A DNA stretch of 64,000 nt from Methylibium sp. Root1272 (GCF_001425905.1 NZ_LMDY01000012.1:311734-375733); one strand, 5' to 3'; positions 1 to 12,095 are shown, counted from the first letter of the stretch. Numbers and translations are program-made. Notes: generated by a model not told the origin, from the sequence alone.

Positions 1-701
1 ATGCCGTTGGCCGCCAGCAGCTGCGACACCGCGCCCACCGTGCCCGAGGAACCCAGCGCCTCGATCCACTGCCCCGGTGCGAAGGGCTGCAGCGCTTCCT
101 CGAGCTCGGCGCCGGCCGCCACCTGCGCGGCACGGAAGGCGTCGGCAGTGAAGCGGCCGTCGGGGAAGTAGCGCATCGACAGGCTCACGCTGCCGACCTG
201 GAAGCTCTCGGCCTGGCGCGGTGTGCGGCCCTGACCGAGGATCATCTCGGTGGAGCGGCCGCCGATGTCGATCACGATGCGCGGCCGCTCGCTGGGCTGC
301 AGCCGCGCCACGCCGGCGAAGATCAGGCGGGCCTCCTCGCGGCCCGAGATGACTTCGATCGGGTGGCCGAGCACCGTGCGCGCGCGCGCCAGGAAGGCGT
401 CGCGGTTCCTGGCCTCGCGCAGCGTCTGGGTCGCCACGGCGCGCACCTGGGCCGGCGCGAAGCCGCGCAGCCGCAGCGCGAAGCGCGCCAGGCAGGCCAG
501 GCCGCGCAGCTGGGCCTCCTCGTTCAGCCGACCGTCGGCGTCGAGCCCGCCACCGAGGCGCACGGTCTCCTTCAGGTAGTCGATGCGCTTGTAGCGGCCC
601 CGGATCAACTGGCCGATCTCGAGGCGGAAGCTGTTGGAGCCGATGTCGATGGCGGCCAGCTGGGCGGCTTCGGGGAACTCGGGCAGGGCGTTCGTCGGCA
701 T
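1..701 (-). CDS. ppx: Ppx/GppA-type exopolyphosphatase, 3' part cut by window edge
   Basis: Partial gene reading off the left edge; about 233 codons from the start are present. The N-terminus has the phosphate-1 motif of the actin-like ASKHA fold ([15 protein letters not shown], residues 15-29) and a phosphate-2 type motif [14 protein letters not shown] near residue 145. Both are characteristic of the exopolyphosphatase/guanosine pentaphosphate phosphohydrolase family, which removes terminal phosphate from polyphosphate or pppGpp in the cytoplasm. The ATG at 701 gives the conserved family N-terminus. It is divergent from the dienelactone-hydrolase-like gene. Ppx and GppA cannot be separated from this half alone. 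Confidence 0.88.
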   Translation of the reverse strand, partial: MPTNALPEFPEAAQLAAIDIGSNSFRLEIGQLIRGRYKRIDYLKETVRLGGGLDADGRLNEEAQLRGLACLARFALRLRGFAPAQVRAVATQTLREARNRDAFLARARTVLGHPIEVISGREEARLIFAGVARLQPSERPRIVIDIGGRSTEMILGQGRTPRQAESFQVGSVSLSMRYFPDGRFTADAFRAAQVAAGAELEEALQPFAPGQWIEALGSSGTVGAVSQLLAANG

Positions 702-799
702 GGCAGGGATTGTCCCTGCATTCGGTGACGCTACCCTCACCGCGGCAGGGCCGGCAGCCTCTTCCTAGAATCCGCCGCACCCCGACACTGGAGCGAACG

Positions 800-1672
800 A
801 TGCTGAAGCAGGATCTCGACAGCCTGACCCCGACGCGTGATTTCAGCCGGCGCGATTTCGTCGCCACCTCGCTCGGTTCGGGTTTCGCCGCCGCGGTGCT
901 GCCGGTGTCGGCGCAGACCATCACCACCGACACGGCCGGATTGACGGCCGGACCGGTGAGCATCCCGGTCGGTGGTTTCGCGCTGCCCGCCTACCGCGCC
1001 GCTCCGGCCGGCCGGAGCGACCTGCCCATCGTGCTGGTGATCAGCGAGATCTTCGGCGTGCACGAGCACATCGCCGACGTGGCGCGGCGCTTCGCGAAGC
1101 AGGGCTATCTGGCGATCGCACCCGAGATGTTCGTGCGCCAGGGCGACGCCAAGGCCTACAGCGACATCCCGAAGCTGATCGCCGAGGTCGTGTCGAAGAA
1201 GGGCGACGCCGAGACGATGCAGGACCTCGACGCCACCGTCGCGTGGGCGGCCGCGAACGGCGGCAACCGCGCCAGGCTCGGCGTCACCGGCTTCTGCTGG
1301 GGCGGGCGCATCACCTGGCTCTACACCGCGCACAACCCGCAGGTGAAGGCCGGAGTGGCATGGTACGGCCGCCTGGTCGGCGAGGCCACGCCGCTCGCGC
1401 CGAAGCACCCGGTGGACGTGGCCGGCACGCTGAACGGGCCGGTGCTCGGCCTCTACGGCGAGAAGGATGGCGGCATTCCGCTTGACACCGTTGATAAGAT
1501 GAAATCCGCCCTGGCGGCCGGGAACGCCGCGGCGAAGCAGTCCACGTTCGTCGTCTACCCCGATGCGCCGCACGCCTTCCACGCCGATTACCGGCCGAGC
1601 TACCGCAAGGAGGCGGCCGACGACGGCTGGAAGCGCTGCCTGGCCTGGTTCAGGGCGAACGGCGTGGCCTGA
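800..1672 (+). CDS. Tat-exported dienelactone hydrolase family protein
   Basis: 290-residue alpha/beta hydrolase. The N-terminus carries a twin-arginine signal ([19 protein letters not shown], about residues 16-34), so export to the periplasm is likely. The catalytic Cys is in GFCWGG, an Asp follows in [12 protein letters not shown], and the His lies in [14 protein letters not shown]. This is the Cys-Asp-His triad of the dienelactone hydrolase family rather than a Ser hydrolase. The ATG at 800 is preferred over an upstream in-frame start at 710 because it places the Tat motif at the N-terminus. The substrate is unknown; similar secreted copies are often annotated carboxymethylenebutenolidase without proof. 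Confidence 0.85.
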   Translation: MLKQDLDSLTPTRDFSRRDFVATSLGSGFAAAVLPVSAQTITTDTAGLTAGPVSIPVGGFALPAYRAAPAGRSDLPIVLVISEIFGVHEHIADVARRFAKQGYLAIAPEMFVRQGDAKAYSDIPKLIAEVVSKKGDAETMQDLDATVAWAAANGGNRARLGVTGFCWGGRITWLYTAHNPQVKAGVAWYGRLVGEATPLAPKHPVDVAGTLNGPVLGLYGEKDGGIPLDTVDKMKSALAAGNAAAKQSTFVVYPDAPHAFHADYRPSYRKEAADDGWKRCLAWFRANGVA

Positions 1673-1696
1673 CCCCGGCCGCCACGCATCGAGTGA

Positions 1697-1725
1697 GCCG
1701 CGCCTTCGGGCGCGGCTTTGTTTTG
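1697..1725 (+). terminator. Rho-independent terminator after dienelactone hydrolase gene
   Basis: GCCGCGCC-TTCG-GGCGCGGC, an 8-bp perfect stem with a UUCG tetraloop, is followed by TTTGTTTT. It lies 24 nt after the stop codon. Confidence 0.9.
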
Positions 1726-1783
1726 CCCGACGACGCACACTGCGGACCGAGAAGCGAGCGAGAGTGAGAGAAGAAAGAAGAAC

Positions 1784-2653
1784 ATGTCGATGACCCTGTT
1801 GTGGATCGTGCTGGCCACCTTCGCCGGCGGCGTGCTGTCGGTCGTGATCGCGGCCGGCCTGACGGTCTCGGTGCTGTCGCTGATCGTGCGTCACCTGGTC
1901 AGCCTGTCGGCCGGCGTGCTGCTCGGCACCGCGCTGCTCAAGCTGCTGCCCGAGGCCTTCGAGACCGGCGGCTCGCCGCAGGCGCTGTTCGCCACGCTGC
2001 TCGGCGGCCTGCTGTTCTTCTTCCTGCTCGAGAAGGTCGAGCTCTACCGCCACAGCCACCACCACGAGGGCGACGGCCACCACCACCACCACGACTTCGA
2101 CGCCGAGCAGGCCGGCCGCGGCGGCTGGAGCGTGCTGCTCGGCGACAGCATCCACAACTTCTGCGACGGCGTGCTGATCGCCACCGCCTTCCTCGCCGAC
2201 CCGCATCTGGGCGTGGCCACCGCGGTGGCGGTGATCGCCCACGAGATCCCGCAGGAGGTGGGCGACTACATGGTGTTGCTGAACGCCGGCTTCTCGCGCG
2301 CCCGTGCGCTGCTCTACAACGCGATCTCCGGGCTGGCGGCGGTGCTCGGCGGCGTGCTGGGCTACTTCGTGATCCAGCCCTTCGATCCCTGGGTGCCCTA
2401 TCTGCTGGTGATCGCCTCCAGCAGCTTCATCTACGTCGCGGTGGCCGATCTGATCCCGCAACTGCAGCGCCGGCTGGCCTGGCGCGAGACACTGACCCAG
2501 CTCGCCTGGCTGGCCGCCGGCCTGGGCACGATGGCGTTGATGTCCACGCTGACGGACGAACACGCCCACGCTGGCGGCGAGGCGCCCCATGAGCACGCGC
2601 ACGAGGCGGCCGTCGCGCCGTCCCCGGCCGGATCGGCCGAGCCGGCGCGCTGA
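1784..2653 (+). CDS. ZIP family divalent metal transporter
   Basis: Polytopic membrane protein of 289 residues with about eight hydrophobic segments. It has the ZIP signatures: HNFCDGVLIATAF in TM4 and AHEIPQEVGDYMVLL in TM5, whose His/Glu residues form the metal site. A long His-rich cytoplasmic loop (HRHSHHHEGDGHHHHHDF, residues 86-103) and a His-rich C-tail (HAHAGGEAPHEHAHE) are typical of Zn2+/Fe2+ uptake or sensing loops. The start at 1784 follows a purine-rich Shine-Dalgarno stretch (agagaagaaagaag). It converges on ppc with a 9-nt gap. Metal specificity cannot be read from sequence. Confidence 0.9.
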   Translation: MSMTLLWIVLATFAGGVLSVVIAAGLTVSVLSLIVRHLVSLSAGVLLGTALLKLLPEAFETGGSPQALFATLLGGLLFFFLLEKVELYRHSHHHEGDGHHHHHDFDAEQAGRGGWSVLLGDSIHNFCDGVLIATAFLADPHLGVATAVAVIAHEIPQEVGDYMVLLNAGFSRARALLYNAISGLAAVLGGVLGYFVIQPFDPWVPYLLVIASSSFIYVAVADLIPQLQRRLAWRETLTQLAWLAAGLGTMALMSTLTDEHAHAGGEAPHEHAHEAAVAPSPAGSAEPAR

Positions 2654-2662
2654 GCCCCGGGC

Positions 2663-2667
<5 letters not shown>
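2649..2667. terminator. Palindrome spanning both convergent stop codons
   Basis: GCTGAGCCC-C-GGGCTCAGC is a perfect 9-bp inverted repeat containing the TGA of the ZIP gene (2651-2653) and the reverse-strand TGA of ppc (2663-2665). It lacks a T-tract, so it may only protect 3' ends or give weak bidirectional termination. Confidence 0.5.
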
Positions 2668-5467
<2,800 letters not shown>

Positions 5468-5587
5468 GGGCGGGGAGTGGGCGGGAAGGGGTCGGGTGGG
5501 AAGGACGGCGCCCGAAGGCGCAAAGGATGCTAGCAGCGCTCATGCCAGCGACCGTGTGGCGGGCTGACGCGCTGCTAGCATTCCCGC

Positions 5588-6541
5588 ATGGAAGCGAGCA
5601 CACAAGCCTGGGTCATCGCGACCCGCGAGAGCCGGCTGGCACTGTGGCAGGCCGAGCATGTCCGCGCACTGCTCGGCGCGCGCCTGGTGGAGCCGGTCGA
5701 GCTGCTGGGGATGACGACGCGCGGCGACCAGATCCTGGACCGCACGCTCAGCAAGGTCGGCGGCAAGGGCCTGTTCGTCAAGGAGCTCGAGACCGCGCTG
5801 GAGGCCGGCGACGCCCACCTCGCCGTGCATTCGCTGAAGGACGTGCCGATGGACCTGCCGTCCGGCTTCGTGCTCGCTGCGGTGCTGGAGCGCGAGGATC
5901 CGCGCGACGCCTGGGTCTCGCCACGCTACGCCGACCTGGCCGCGCTGCCGGCCGGCGCAGTGGTCGGCACCTCCAGCCTGCGGCGGCTCAGCCAGTTGCG
6001 GGCCCGCCGGCCCGACCTGCGCATCGAGCCGCTGCGCGGCAACCTCGACACCCGCCTGCGCAAGCTCGACGAGGGCCAGTACGACGCCATCGTGCTGGCC
6101 GCCGCCGGCCTGAAGCGCCTGGGCCTGGCCGAGCGCATCCGCAGCGTGTTCGAGCCCGACGTCATGATCCCCGCGGCCGGCCAGGGCGCGCTCGGCATCG
6201 AGCTGCGCGCCGATGCGCCCGAGCGCCACCCCGCGCTGTGGGCGGCGCTGCGCGCGCTGACGCACGAGCCGAGCTGGCTGGCGGTGCATGCCGAGCGCGC
6301 CGTCTCGCGGGCACTGGGCGGCAGCTGCAGCATGCCGCTGGCGGCGCATGCGCAATGGCAGGCCGACGGCCGGCTGGTGCTGAGCGCGGCGCTGGGCAGC
6401 GTGGCCGAGGCAGCGTCCGCATTGGTGCACGCCGAGGCGGGCGCGGCCGTGGCCGACACAGCCGCGGCCGAGGCGCTGGGCCTCGCGGTGGCGCAGCAAC
6501 TGCGCCAGCGCGGCGGCGACGCGCTGTTGGCGGCGCTCTGA
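5588..6541 (+). CDS. hemC: Porphobilinogen deaminase (hydroxymethylbilane synthase)
   Basis: 317 residues. It condenses four porphobilinogens into hydroxymethylbilane in heme synthesis. Family motifs: [15 protein letters not shown] near the N-terminus, [17 protein letters not shown] (with the substrate-binding Asp region), [27 protein letters not shown], and the dipyrromethane-attachment Cys in [13 protein letters not shown]. It is the first gene of hemCDXY; hemD starts 29 nt after its stop. Confidence 0.98.
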   Translation: MEASTQAWVIATRESRLALWQAEHVRALLGARLVEPVELLGMTTRGDQILDRTLSKVGGKGLFVKELETALEAGDAHLAVHSLKDVPMDLPSGFVLAAVLEREDPRDAWVSPRYADLAALPAGAVVGTSSLRRLSQLRARRPDLRIEPLRGNLDTRLRKLDEGQYDAIVLAAAGLKRLGLAERIRSVFEPDVMIPAAGQGALGIELRADAPERHPALWAALRALTHEPSWLAVHAERAVSRALGGSCSMPLAAHAQWQADGRLVLSAALGSVAEAASALVHAEAGAAVADTAAAEALGLAVAQQLRQRGGDALLAAL

Positions 6542-6570
6542 ACGTCGTCGTTTCGACGGGCCTCCGCCGC

Positions 6571-7398
6571 ATGCGCGTGCTCGTCACCCGTCCCGAGGAG
6601 CAGGCGCGCGAGTGGGTGGCGCGGCTGGCCGAGCGCGGGGTCGTCGCCGCGGCCTTGCCGCTGATCGCGATCGAGGCGCCGGCCGACCCGGTGCCGGTGC
6701 GCTCAGCATGGCAGACGTTGCCGCAACGCAGCCTGCTGGTGTTCGTGAGCCCGAACGCGGTGACGCAGTTCTTCGCGCAGCGGCCGGCCGGCGGCGATTG
6801 GCCGGCCGCGTTGCGGTTCGGGTCCCCCGGGCCGGGCACCAGCGCGGCCTTGCGTGCGGCCGGCGTGGCGCCGGGCGCGATCGTCGAGCCGCCGCTCGAT
6901 GCGGGGCGCTTCGATTCGGAGGCCCTGTGGGCCGTGCTCGGCCCGCTGGGTCCGTGGCAGGGCCGCTCGGTGCTGATCGTGCGCGGCAGCGTCGACGGTG
7001 AAGCGCAGGGCCGGGGCCGCGAGTGGCTGTCGCAGGTGCTGCGCGACGCCGGGGCCCACGTCGACCTCGTGGCGGCCTACCGCCGCGTGCCGCCACGGCT
7101 GGATCCAGCGGGGCAGGCGGTGTGGGCCGCAGCGCTGGCGGCCCCGGCCGAGCACCTGTGGCTGTTCAGCAGCTCGGAGGCCATCGACCAGCTCGACGCG
7201 CTGACCGCGGCGGCCGGCTCCGCGCCCGACTGGCAGGCTGCGCAGGCGCTGGCGACGCACCCGCGCATCGCCCAGCGCGCGCGCAGCGCCGGCTTCGGCC
7301 GGGTGATCGAGGCGTCGCCGACGCTGGAGGCGGTGGTCGCCGCGATCGGCGTGTCACGGTCCGATGGAGAGCGGCCGATAGAATCGTCAGCACCGTGA
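6571..7398 (+). CDS. hemD: Uroporphyrinogen-III synthase
   Basis: 275 residues starting MRVLVTRPEEQAREW, the usual HemD opening. It cyclises hydroxymethylbilane with D-ring inversion. Family features include LLVFVSPNAVTQFF and LWLFSSSEAIDQL; sequence conservation in this family is low overall. It follows hemC directly and its TGA overlaps the GTG start of hemX (GTGA), indicating translational coupling. Identity rests on the weak family pattern plus the strong operon context. Confidence 0.93.
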   Translation: MRVLVTRPEEQAREWVARLAERGVVAAALPLIAIEAPADPVPVRSAWQTLPQRSLLVFVSPNAVTQFFAQRPAGGDWPAALRFGSPGPGTSAALRAAGVAPGAIVEPPLDAGRFDSEALWAVLGPLGPWQGRSVLIVRGSVDGEAQGRGREWLSQVLRDAGAHVDLVAAYRRVPPRLDPAGQAVWAAALAAPAEHLWLFSSSEAIDQLDALTAAAGSAPDWQAAQALATHPRIAQRARSAGFGRVIEASPTLEAVVAAIGVSRSDGERPIESSAP

Positions 7399-8534
7399 GC
7401 GAGTCCCCAGAGCCCCCTGTCGCGCCGCCCGCGCCCCTTCCTCCGCACCCCGTGCCGGTCGTCGTCCAGCCGGCGACCCGTTCGACGCGGTCGCGGCGCT
7501 TGCAGTTCGGGCTGATGCTGCTGCTGTTGCTGGTCAGCGTGACCGCGCTGTCGATGGCGTGGTATGGCCAGCGCCGGGTGCACACGCTGGAGCAGGAACT
7601 GGTGCGACGCCAGCAGGACAGCGCCGGCCAGGCCACCGAGGCACAACTGCTGGCCAAGCAGGCCCAGGAGCTGTCGCGCGACGCGGTGGCCAAGGTCACG
7701 CTGACGGAGAGCCGGTTGGCCGAGATCACCGCACAGCGCGGTCAGCTCGAGGAACTGATCCAGTCGCTGTCGCGCGCACGGGACGAGAACCTGGTGGTCG
7801 ACATCGATGCCGGCATCCGCGTGGCGTTGCAGCAGACGGCCATCACCGGCAGTGCCGCGCCACTGGTGGCGGCGCTGAAGGCGGCCGACGAGCGCCTCGC
7901 GCGCGTCAGCCAGCCGCGGCTCGAGTCGGTGAGGCGTGCGATCGCGCGCGACCTCGATCGCGTCAAGGCGGTGAGCGTGGCCGACATCGCCTCGCTGGCG
8001 ATCAAGCTCGACGAGGCCGCGCGCCTGGTCGACGAGGCGCCCCTGCAGGTGCTCGATCCGCAGCGCCTGGTCGAGGCGAAGGCCCCGCGAGCGGTCGTGC
8101 GCGGCGGCGCCGGCGGCACGCCGTCGCCGGCCAGTGCCGCGGCGTCGGCGACCCGGGTCGGTGGCTTGCGGGCGGAGCTGAGCGATTGGTGGCAGGGCCT
8201 GTGGGCAGAGACGCGCAGCCTGCTGCGCGTGACGCGCATCGACCAGCCGCAGGCCATGCTGCTGGCGCCCGAGCAGGGTTTCTTCCTGCGCGAGAACGTC
8301 AAGCTCCGGCTGCTCAATGCGCGGCTGGCGCTGATGAGCCGCCAGTTCGACACCGCGCAGTCCGATCTGCAAGCCGCGCTCGCGGCCATCGACAACTACT
8401 TCGACCGCAGTGCGCGCAAGACGCAGCTGCTGACCGAACTCCTGCGCAGTGTGGTCCCGCAGGCGCGCCAGGCGGGCGTGCCGCGCCCCGACGACACGCT
8501 GGCGGCGCTGACGACCGCGGCGGCGGGCCGCTGA
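7395..8534 (+). CDS. hemX: HemX-like membrane-anchored protein of the heme operon
   Basis: About 379 residues with a GTG start overlapping hemD's stop. A proline-rich cytoplasmic N-terminus is followed by one TM helix (about residues 35-58) and a long helical/coiled-coil periplasmic domain rich in Q/A/R. Proteins of this shape in hemCDXY operons are often named uroporphyrinogen-III C-methyltransferase, but no SAM-dependent methyltransferase motif is present, so the enzymatic name is not supported here. A scaffolding role for heme enzymes is the usual suggestion. Residues about 236-256 are a low-complexity Ala/Gly/Ser linker. Confidence 0.85.
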   Translation: MSESPEPPVAPPAPLPPHPVPVVVQPATRSTRSRRLQFGLMLLLLLVSVTALSMAWYGQRRVHTLEQELVRRQQDSAGQATEAQLLAKQAQELSRDAVAKVTLTESRLAEITAQRGQLEELIQSLSRARDENLVVDIDAGIRVALQQTAITGSAAPLVAALKAADERLARVSQPRLESVRRAIARDLDRVKAVSVADIASLAIKLDEAARLVDEAPLQVLDPQRLVEAKAPRAVVRGGAGGTPSPASAAASATRVGGLRAELSDWWQGLWAETRSLLRVTRIDQPQAMLLAPEQGFFLRENVKLRLLNARLALMSRQFDTAQSDLQAALAAIDNYFDRSARKTQLLTELLRSVVPQARQAGVPRPDDTLAALTTAAAGR

Positions 8535-8549
8535 GAGGCGTCGGCTCCG

Positions 8550-9797
8550 ATGCGCAACGTGATCTGGTTGCTGTTGCTGGCCATCGTGGCCGTGGTGGCG
8601 GCCAGCCTGCTCGGCAGCAACGACAACCTCGTCACGCTGTATTGGGCGCCGTGGCGCGTCGACCTGTCGTTCAACCTCTTCATGGTGATCCTGGTCGGGC
8701 TTTGCCTGGTGCTGAACGCGCTGATCCAGGCGGTCGGGCTGCTCATCGGGCTGCCGCAGCGCGCGCGCGAATGGCGCGTGTCGCGCCGCGACCGCATTGC
8801 CCAGGGCGCGCTGCGCGAGGCACTGTCGCAGTATTTCGGCGGTCGCTACGGGCGCGCCCACAAGGCGGCGCAGCGGGCGGTGGCGATCCAGGCCGACACG
8901 CCCGAATTGCGTCAGGATACCGAGTTCACCGTGCTGGGGCACTTGCTCGCTGCCGGCAGCCTGCACCGCCTGCAGGACCGCACGCGGCGCGACGAGCAGC
9001 TCGCGCAGGCCCTTGATCTGGCCCGCCGCAGCACCGCTGCGCGTCCGGCGGAAGAGGGCGCCCGGCTGCTGGCCGCCGAATGGGCGCTCGACGACCGCGA
9101 TGCCGCCCGCACGCTGGAACTGCTGTCGCAACTGCCGCCCGGCGTGTCGCGGCGGACCCAGGCGCTGCGCCTGAAGCTGAAGGCGGCGCGCCTGGCCCAG
9201 GAGCCGCTGGAGGCCCTGAAGACGGCGCGCCTGCTCGCCAAGCACCAGGGCTTCTCGCCGGCCGCCGCGCAGGGGTTGATGCGCACGCTGGCCGTCGAGG
9301 CGCTCGACACGGCGCGCGACACCGACCAGACCCAGCGGGTCTGGCGCGAGTTCGACGCGGCCGACCGGCGCGATGTGGTGGTGGCCGCCCACGGGGCGCG
9401 TCAACTGGTGGCGCTGGGAGCGACCGAAGATGCGCGGGCCTGGCTGCGCCCGTTCTGGGACCGCGTCGCGGCCTTGCCGCGCGAGGAACGCGACACGCTG
9501 GCCTTTGCGCTGGCCGACGCCGTCGACGGCATCGGCCCCGAATGGCTGCCGCGCCTGGAGGCCGCGCTGCAGACCTGCCCGGGCGAAGGCGCGCTGGCCT
9601 ATGGCGTCGGGCGCGCGATGATGGCGCGCCAGCTCTGGGGCAAGGCTCGAGCCCTGCTGGAACAGGCGGCACGTGACGAGGCGCTGACGCCGACCGTGCG
9701 CCGCGAGGCCTGGCTGCATCTGGCCACGATGGCCGAGCAGGATCGCGACGAAGAGCGCGCGGCGCAGTGCTTCCGCGCGGCGGCGGCCCTTGGTTGA
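8550..9797 (+). CDS. hemY: HemY, TPR-containing inner-membrane heme biosynthesis protein
   Basis: 415 residues. Two N-terminal TM helices (about 1-22 and 38-62) are separated by the conserved short loop NDNLVTLYWAPWRVDLS. A soluble domain of TPR-like helical repeats follows (RYGRAHKAAQRAV..., and near the C-terminus ARALLEQAAR...). This is the proteobacterial HemY architecture; it is not the protoporphyrinogen oxidase also called HemY in Bacillus. It ends hemCDXY and is followed by the tRNA after 38 nt. Confidence 0.92.
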   Translation: MRNVIWLLLLAIVAVVAASLLGSNDNLVTLYWAPWRVDLSFNLFMVILVGLCLVLNALIQAVGLLIGLPQRAREWRVSRRDRIAQGALREALSQYFGGRYGRAHKAAQRAVAIQADTPELRQDTEFTVLGHLLAAGSLHRLQDRTRRDEQLAQALDLARRSTAARPAEEGARLLAAEWALDDRDAARTLELLSQLPPGVSRRTQALRLKLKAARLAQEPLEALKTARLLAKHQGFSPAAAQGLMRTLAVEALDTARDTDQTQRVWREFDAADRRDVVVAAHGARQLVALGATEDARAWLRPFWDRVAALPREERDTLAFALADAVDGIGPEWLPRLEAALQTCPGEGALAYGVGRAMMARQLWGKARALLEQAARDEALTPTVRREAWLHLATMAEQDRDEERAAQCFRAAAALG

Positions 9798-9835
9798 GGC
9801 GTGAAAAGGCTTCGTGCTAAACTGCGAGGCTTGAT

Positions 9836-9912
9836 GCGGCTGTAGCTCAGCTGGATAGAGTACTTGGCTACGAACCAAGGGGTCGTGGGTTCGATTCCTG
9901 CCAGCCGCACCA
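9836..9912 (+). tRNA. tRNA-Arg(ACG)
   Basis: Full cloverleaf: acceptor GCGGCTG/CAGCCGC (9836-9842 with 9902-9908), D arm GCTC-AGCTGGATA-GAGT, anticodon stem CTTGG/CCAAG with loop CTACGAA (anticodon ACG at 9870-9872), T arm GTGGG-TTCGATT-CCTGC, discriminator A and encoded CCA. It decodes CGU/CGC/CGA through inosine. A terminator follows immediately. Confidence 0.97.
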
Positions 9913-9930
9913 GATTCGCTCGACGAAACA

Positions 9931-9968
9931 ACGGGTCAGCTTCACAAGAGCTGGCCCGTTTTTCTTTT
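9931..9968 (+). terminator. Rho-independent terminator after tRNA-Arg
   Basis: ACGGGTCAGCT paired with AGCTGGCCCGT (one G-T type mismatch) around a short loop, followed by TTTTTCTTTTT. Confidence 0.92.
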
Positions 9969-10129
9969 TGGCGCGAGCTTGCGCGACAGGGCTTGACGCC
10001 GTGGCCGTTGCGTCGTGCCTTGAACAGGCGATCAGTCCGAAAAATTGGCTGCGATCGGCCTGTCGTCGAAGCGCAGGGATCGACCGTTCGACCCCACAGG
10101 TCGCCGCGACGGATTTCGCTTGCGTCTAT

Positions 10130-10156
10130 TAACGCAGACAAATATAGTCTGCGTTA
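10130..10156 (+). promoter_or_regulatory. Perfect 10-bp inverted repeat operator overlapping the Rrf2 start codon
   Basis: TAACGCAGAC-aaatata-GTCTGCGTTA, a perfect 10+7+10 dyad. The last A of the right arm is the A of the ATG at 10156. The AT-rich spacer and the position suggest that the Rrf2 product represses its own unit by blocking transcription or initiation. The site is seen in sequence; the regulator assignment is inference. Confidence 0.8.
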
Positions 10157-10710
10157 TGGCGCACCTCACCAGCAGTGTCGAATACGGTCTTCATTGCCTG
10201 CTCTGGCTGGTGGACGCCGGCGAAAAGCAGCCGAGCAGCCGCGACCTGGCGGAGCTTCAGGGCCTGTCGCCCAGCTTCGTTGCCAAGATCTTTCCTAAGC
10301 TCGAGAAGGCCGGCATCGTGGCGGCCGCCGCCGGTGTGCGCGGCGGCTACCGCCTGGCCCGGCCCGCAGAGCAGATCACGGTGCTGGACGTCGTGGACGC
10401 GATCGAGGGCGACAAGCCCCTGTTCGACTGCCAGGAGATCCGCGGCCGTTGCGCCGTCTTCGAGGGCGATGCGCCGCGCTGGGCGACCAGCGGCGTCTGT
10501 GCCATCCATGCCGTGATGCTGCGGGCGGAGAAATCGATGCGCGATGCCTTGGCGGAGGAAACGCTCGCCAGCCTGGCTCTCACGCTGGGCCGCAAGGCAC
10601 CGGCCCGTTTCGGCCCGGAGGTGCAGGCGTGGCTGAGCGATCGAGGCGAGTCGCGCGGCGCTGCCAGGACCGTGCAGATGGCACCGCGACGGCCCGATCA
10701 CGACCCGTGA
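10156..10710 (+). CDS. Rrf2 family transcriptional regulator
   Basis: 184 residues. N-terminal winged helix (SVEYGLHCLLWLVDAGEKQP... then GVRGGYRLARP wing). Rrf2 members sense Fe-S status, NO or oxidants. Three cysteines in the sensor loop (C92, C99, C115, followed by AIH) resemble the cluster ligands of IscR/NsrR, but the second gap is longer (x15), so an Fe-S cluster or thiol switch is possible, not proven. The start at 10156 is fixed by the Rrf2 N-terminal pattern MAHLTSSVEYGLH. It heads a co-directional unit with an FAD oxidoreductase and a cupin. Confidence 0.92.
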   Translation: MAHLTSSVEYGLHCLLWLVDAGEKQPSSRDLAELQGLSPSFVAKIFPKLEKAGIVAAAAGVRGGYRLARPAEQITVLDVVDAIEGDKPLFDCQEIRGRCAVFEGDAPRWATSGVCAIHAVMLRAEKSMRDALAEETLASLALTLGRKAPARFGPEVQAWLSDRGESRGAARTVQMAPRRPDHDP

Positions 10711-10837
10711 CCTGACCGACCCCTTCCCGTTCGACACGCCAGTTCCCGGTCGCCTGCTGGACGACCGGGAGCGCCGCCGCATGCCTGCCTCCGTGACGGC
10801 AGGCACCGCCGTCCAGCCACCTTGAAGGAACAATGAA

Positions 10838-12046
10838 ATGACCCAGAAGATCGTGATCGCAGGTTCGGGTTTCGCCGGGACATGGGCCGCGATATCCGCC
10901 GCCCGCGCCGTGTCGCTGGCCGACCGGGAGGATGATGTGAAGATCATCGTGGTGTCGCCGACGCCCCATCTGCACATCCGTCCGCGCCTCTACGAAACGG
11001 CGTTCGAGGACATGGCGCCGGACCTTGCGCCGTTGTTCGCGGCGGTGGGTGTCCGGCATGTCGCCGGCACGGTCGAGGCCATCCATGCCGACCGGCACGA
11101 AGTCGAGGTGAACGGCGCCGATGGCCAGCGCACGACGCAGCCCTACGACCGCTTCGTGCTGGCGACCGGCAGCCGGCTGTTCCTGCCCGACGTGCCCGGG
11201 CTCGCCGAGCACAGCTTCAACGTCGATCAACTGTCCCATGCGATGGCACTGGACGCTCACCTGCGCTCGCTGGCCGACCGGCCGGAGACGGCCGCGCGCA
11301 ACACGGTCGTGGTGGCCGGCGGCGGCTTCACCGGCATCGAGACCGTGGCCGAGATGCCGCGACGGCTGCGCGACATCCTGGGTCCGGCCGCGAAGATCCG
11401 TGTCGTGGTGATGGAGCAGGCGCCGGTCATCGGCCCGGACCTCGGGCCGGTGCCGCGGCCGGTGATCGAGGCGGCCCTGGCCGAGTGCGGCGTCGAGGTG
11501 ATGACCTCCGCGGGGGCCGTGGCGATCGACGCCGATGGCGTGACCACCTCGAGCGGCGAGCGCATCCCGGCTCACACCGTGGTCTGGACCGCCGGCGCCA
11601 GAGCCCACCTGCTCGCCGCCCAGATCGAAGGCGAACGCGATCGCTACGGACGGGTGCACGCCGACCCGCAACTGCGGGCCCGCAGCGTCAAGGACGTGTT
11701 CGTCGCTGGTGATGTGGCGTTGGCGGCCACCGACGACGAAGGCCACCACGCGGCGATGTCCTGCCAGCACGCGCTGAGCCTGGGCCGCGTTGCGGGCCAC
11801 AACGCCGCCGCCGAACTGGTCGGCCTGCCGACTCATCCTTACAGCCAGCCGAAGTACGTGACCTGTCTCGATCTCGGGCCCTGGGGCGCCATCTTCACCG
11901 AAGGCTGGGACCGCCAGATCAAGCTGACCCGCGAGGTCGGCAAGGCCACGAAGCAGGCGATCAACACGCAGTGGATCTATCCGCCCAAGGCGGATCGCGA
12001 GGCGGCCTTCGCGATCGCCAACCCCGACCACGTCATCGTGCCATGA
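10838..12046 (+). CDS. FAD-dependent NAD(P)H oxidoreductase (NDH-2-like)
   Basis: 402 residues with two Rossmann dinucleotide-binding motifs: FAD site IVIAGSGFAG (7-16) and NAD(P)H site VVVAGGGFTGIE (about 152-163). The second FAD motif is DVFVAGDVALA near residue 290. The layout is that of type II NADH dehydrogenases and related disulfide-reductase-fold enzymes, with no redox-active CxxC. It probably transfers electrons from NAD(P)H to a quinone or small acceptor. It lies downstream of the Rrf2 regulator and upstream of a cupin, suggesting a redox-stress unit. The start follows AAGGAACAATGAA. Confidence 0.88.
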   Translation: MTQKIVIAGSGFAGTWAAISAARAVSLADREDDVKIIVVSPTPHLHIRPRLYETAFEDMAPDLAPLFAAVGVRHVAGTVEAIHADRHEVEVNGADGQRTTQPYDRFVLATGSRLFLPDVPGLAEHSFNVDQLSHAMALDAHLRSLADRPETAARNTVVVAGGGFTGIETVAEMPRRLRDILGPAAKIRVVVMEQAPVIGPDLGPVPRPVIEAALAECGVEVMTSAGAVAIDADGVTTSSGERIPAHTVVWTAGARAHLLAAQIEGERDRYGRVHADPQLRARSVKDVFVAGDVALAATDDEGHHAAMSCQHALSLGRVAGHNAAAELVGLPTHPYSQPKYVTCLDLGPWGAIFTEGWDRQIKLTREVGKATKQAINTQWIYPPKADREAAFAIANPDHVIVP

Positions 12047-12095
12047 CGCGCAGCAGTGTGTCGCGCAGTCCTTTCATTTCCTCCTGGAGTTCCTC

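Noticed and set aside
7395-8534. Uroporphyrinogen-III methyltransferase activity for HemX
   Set aside because: No SAM-dependent methyltransferase motif is visible; only the operon tradition supports that name.
7077-9878. 933-codon minus-strand frame across hemD-hemX-hemY
   Set aside because: Antisense shadow; the plus-strand genes are real and in operon order.
9836-9912. tRNA-Arg as the attachment site of the mobile region
   Set aside because: I found no second copy of the tRNA 3' end near the right end of the element, and chromosomal-looking genes lie between the tRNA and the first element gene.
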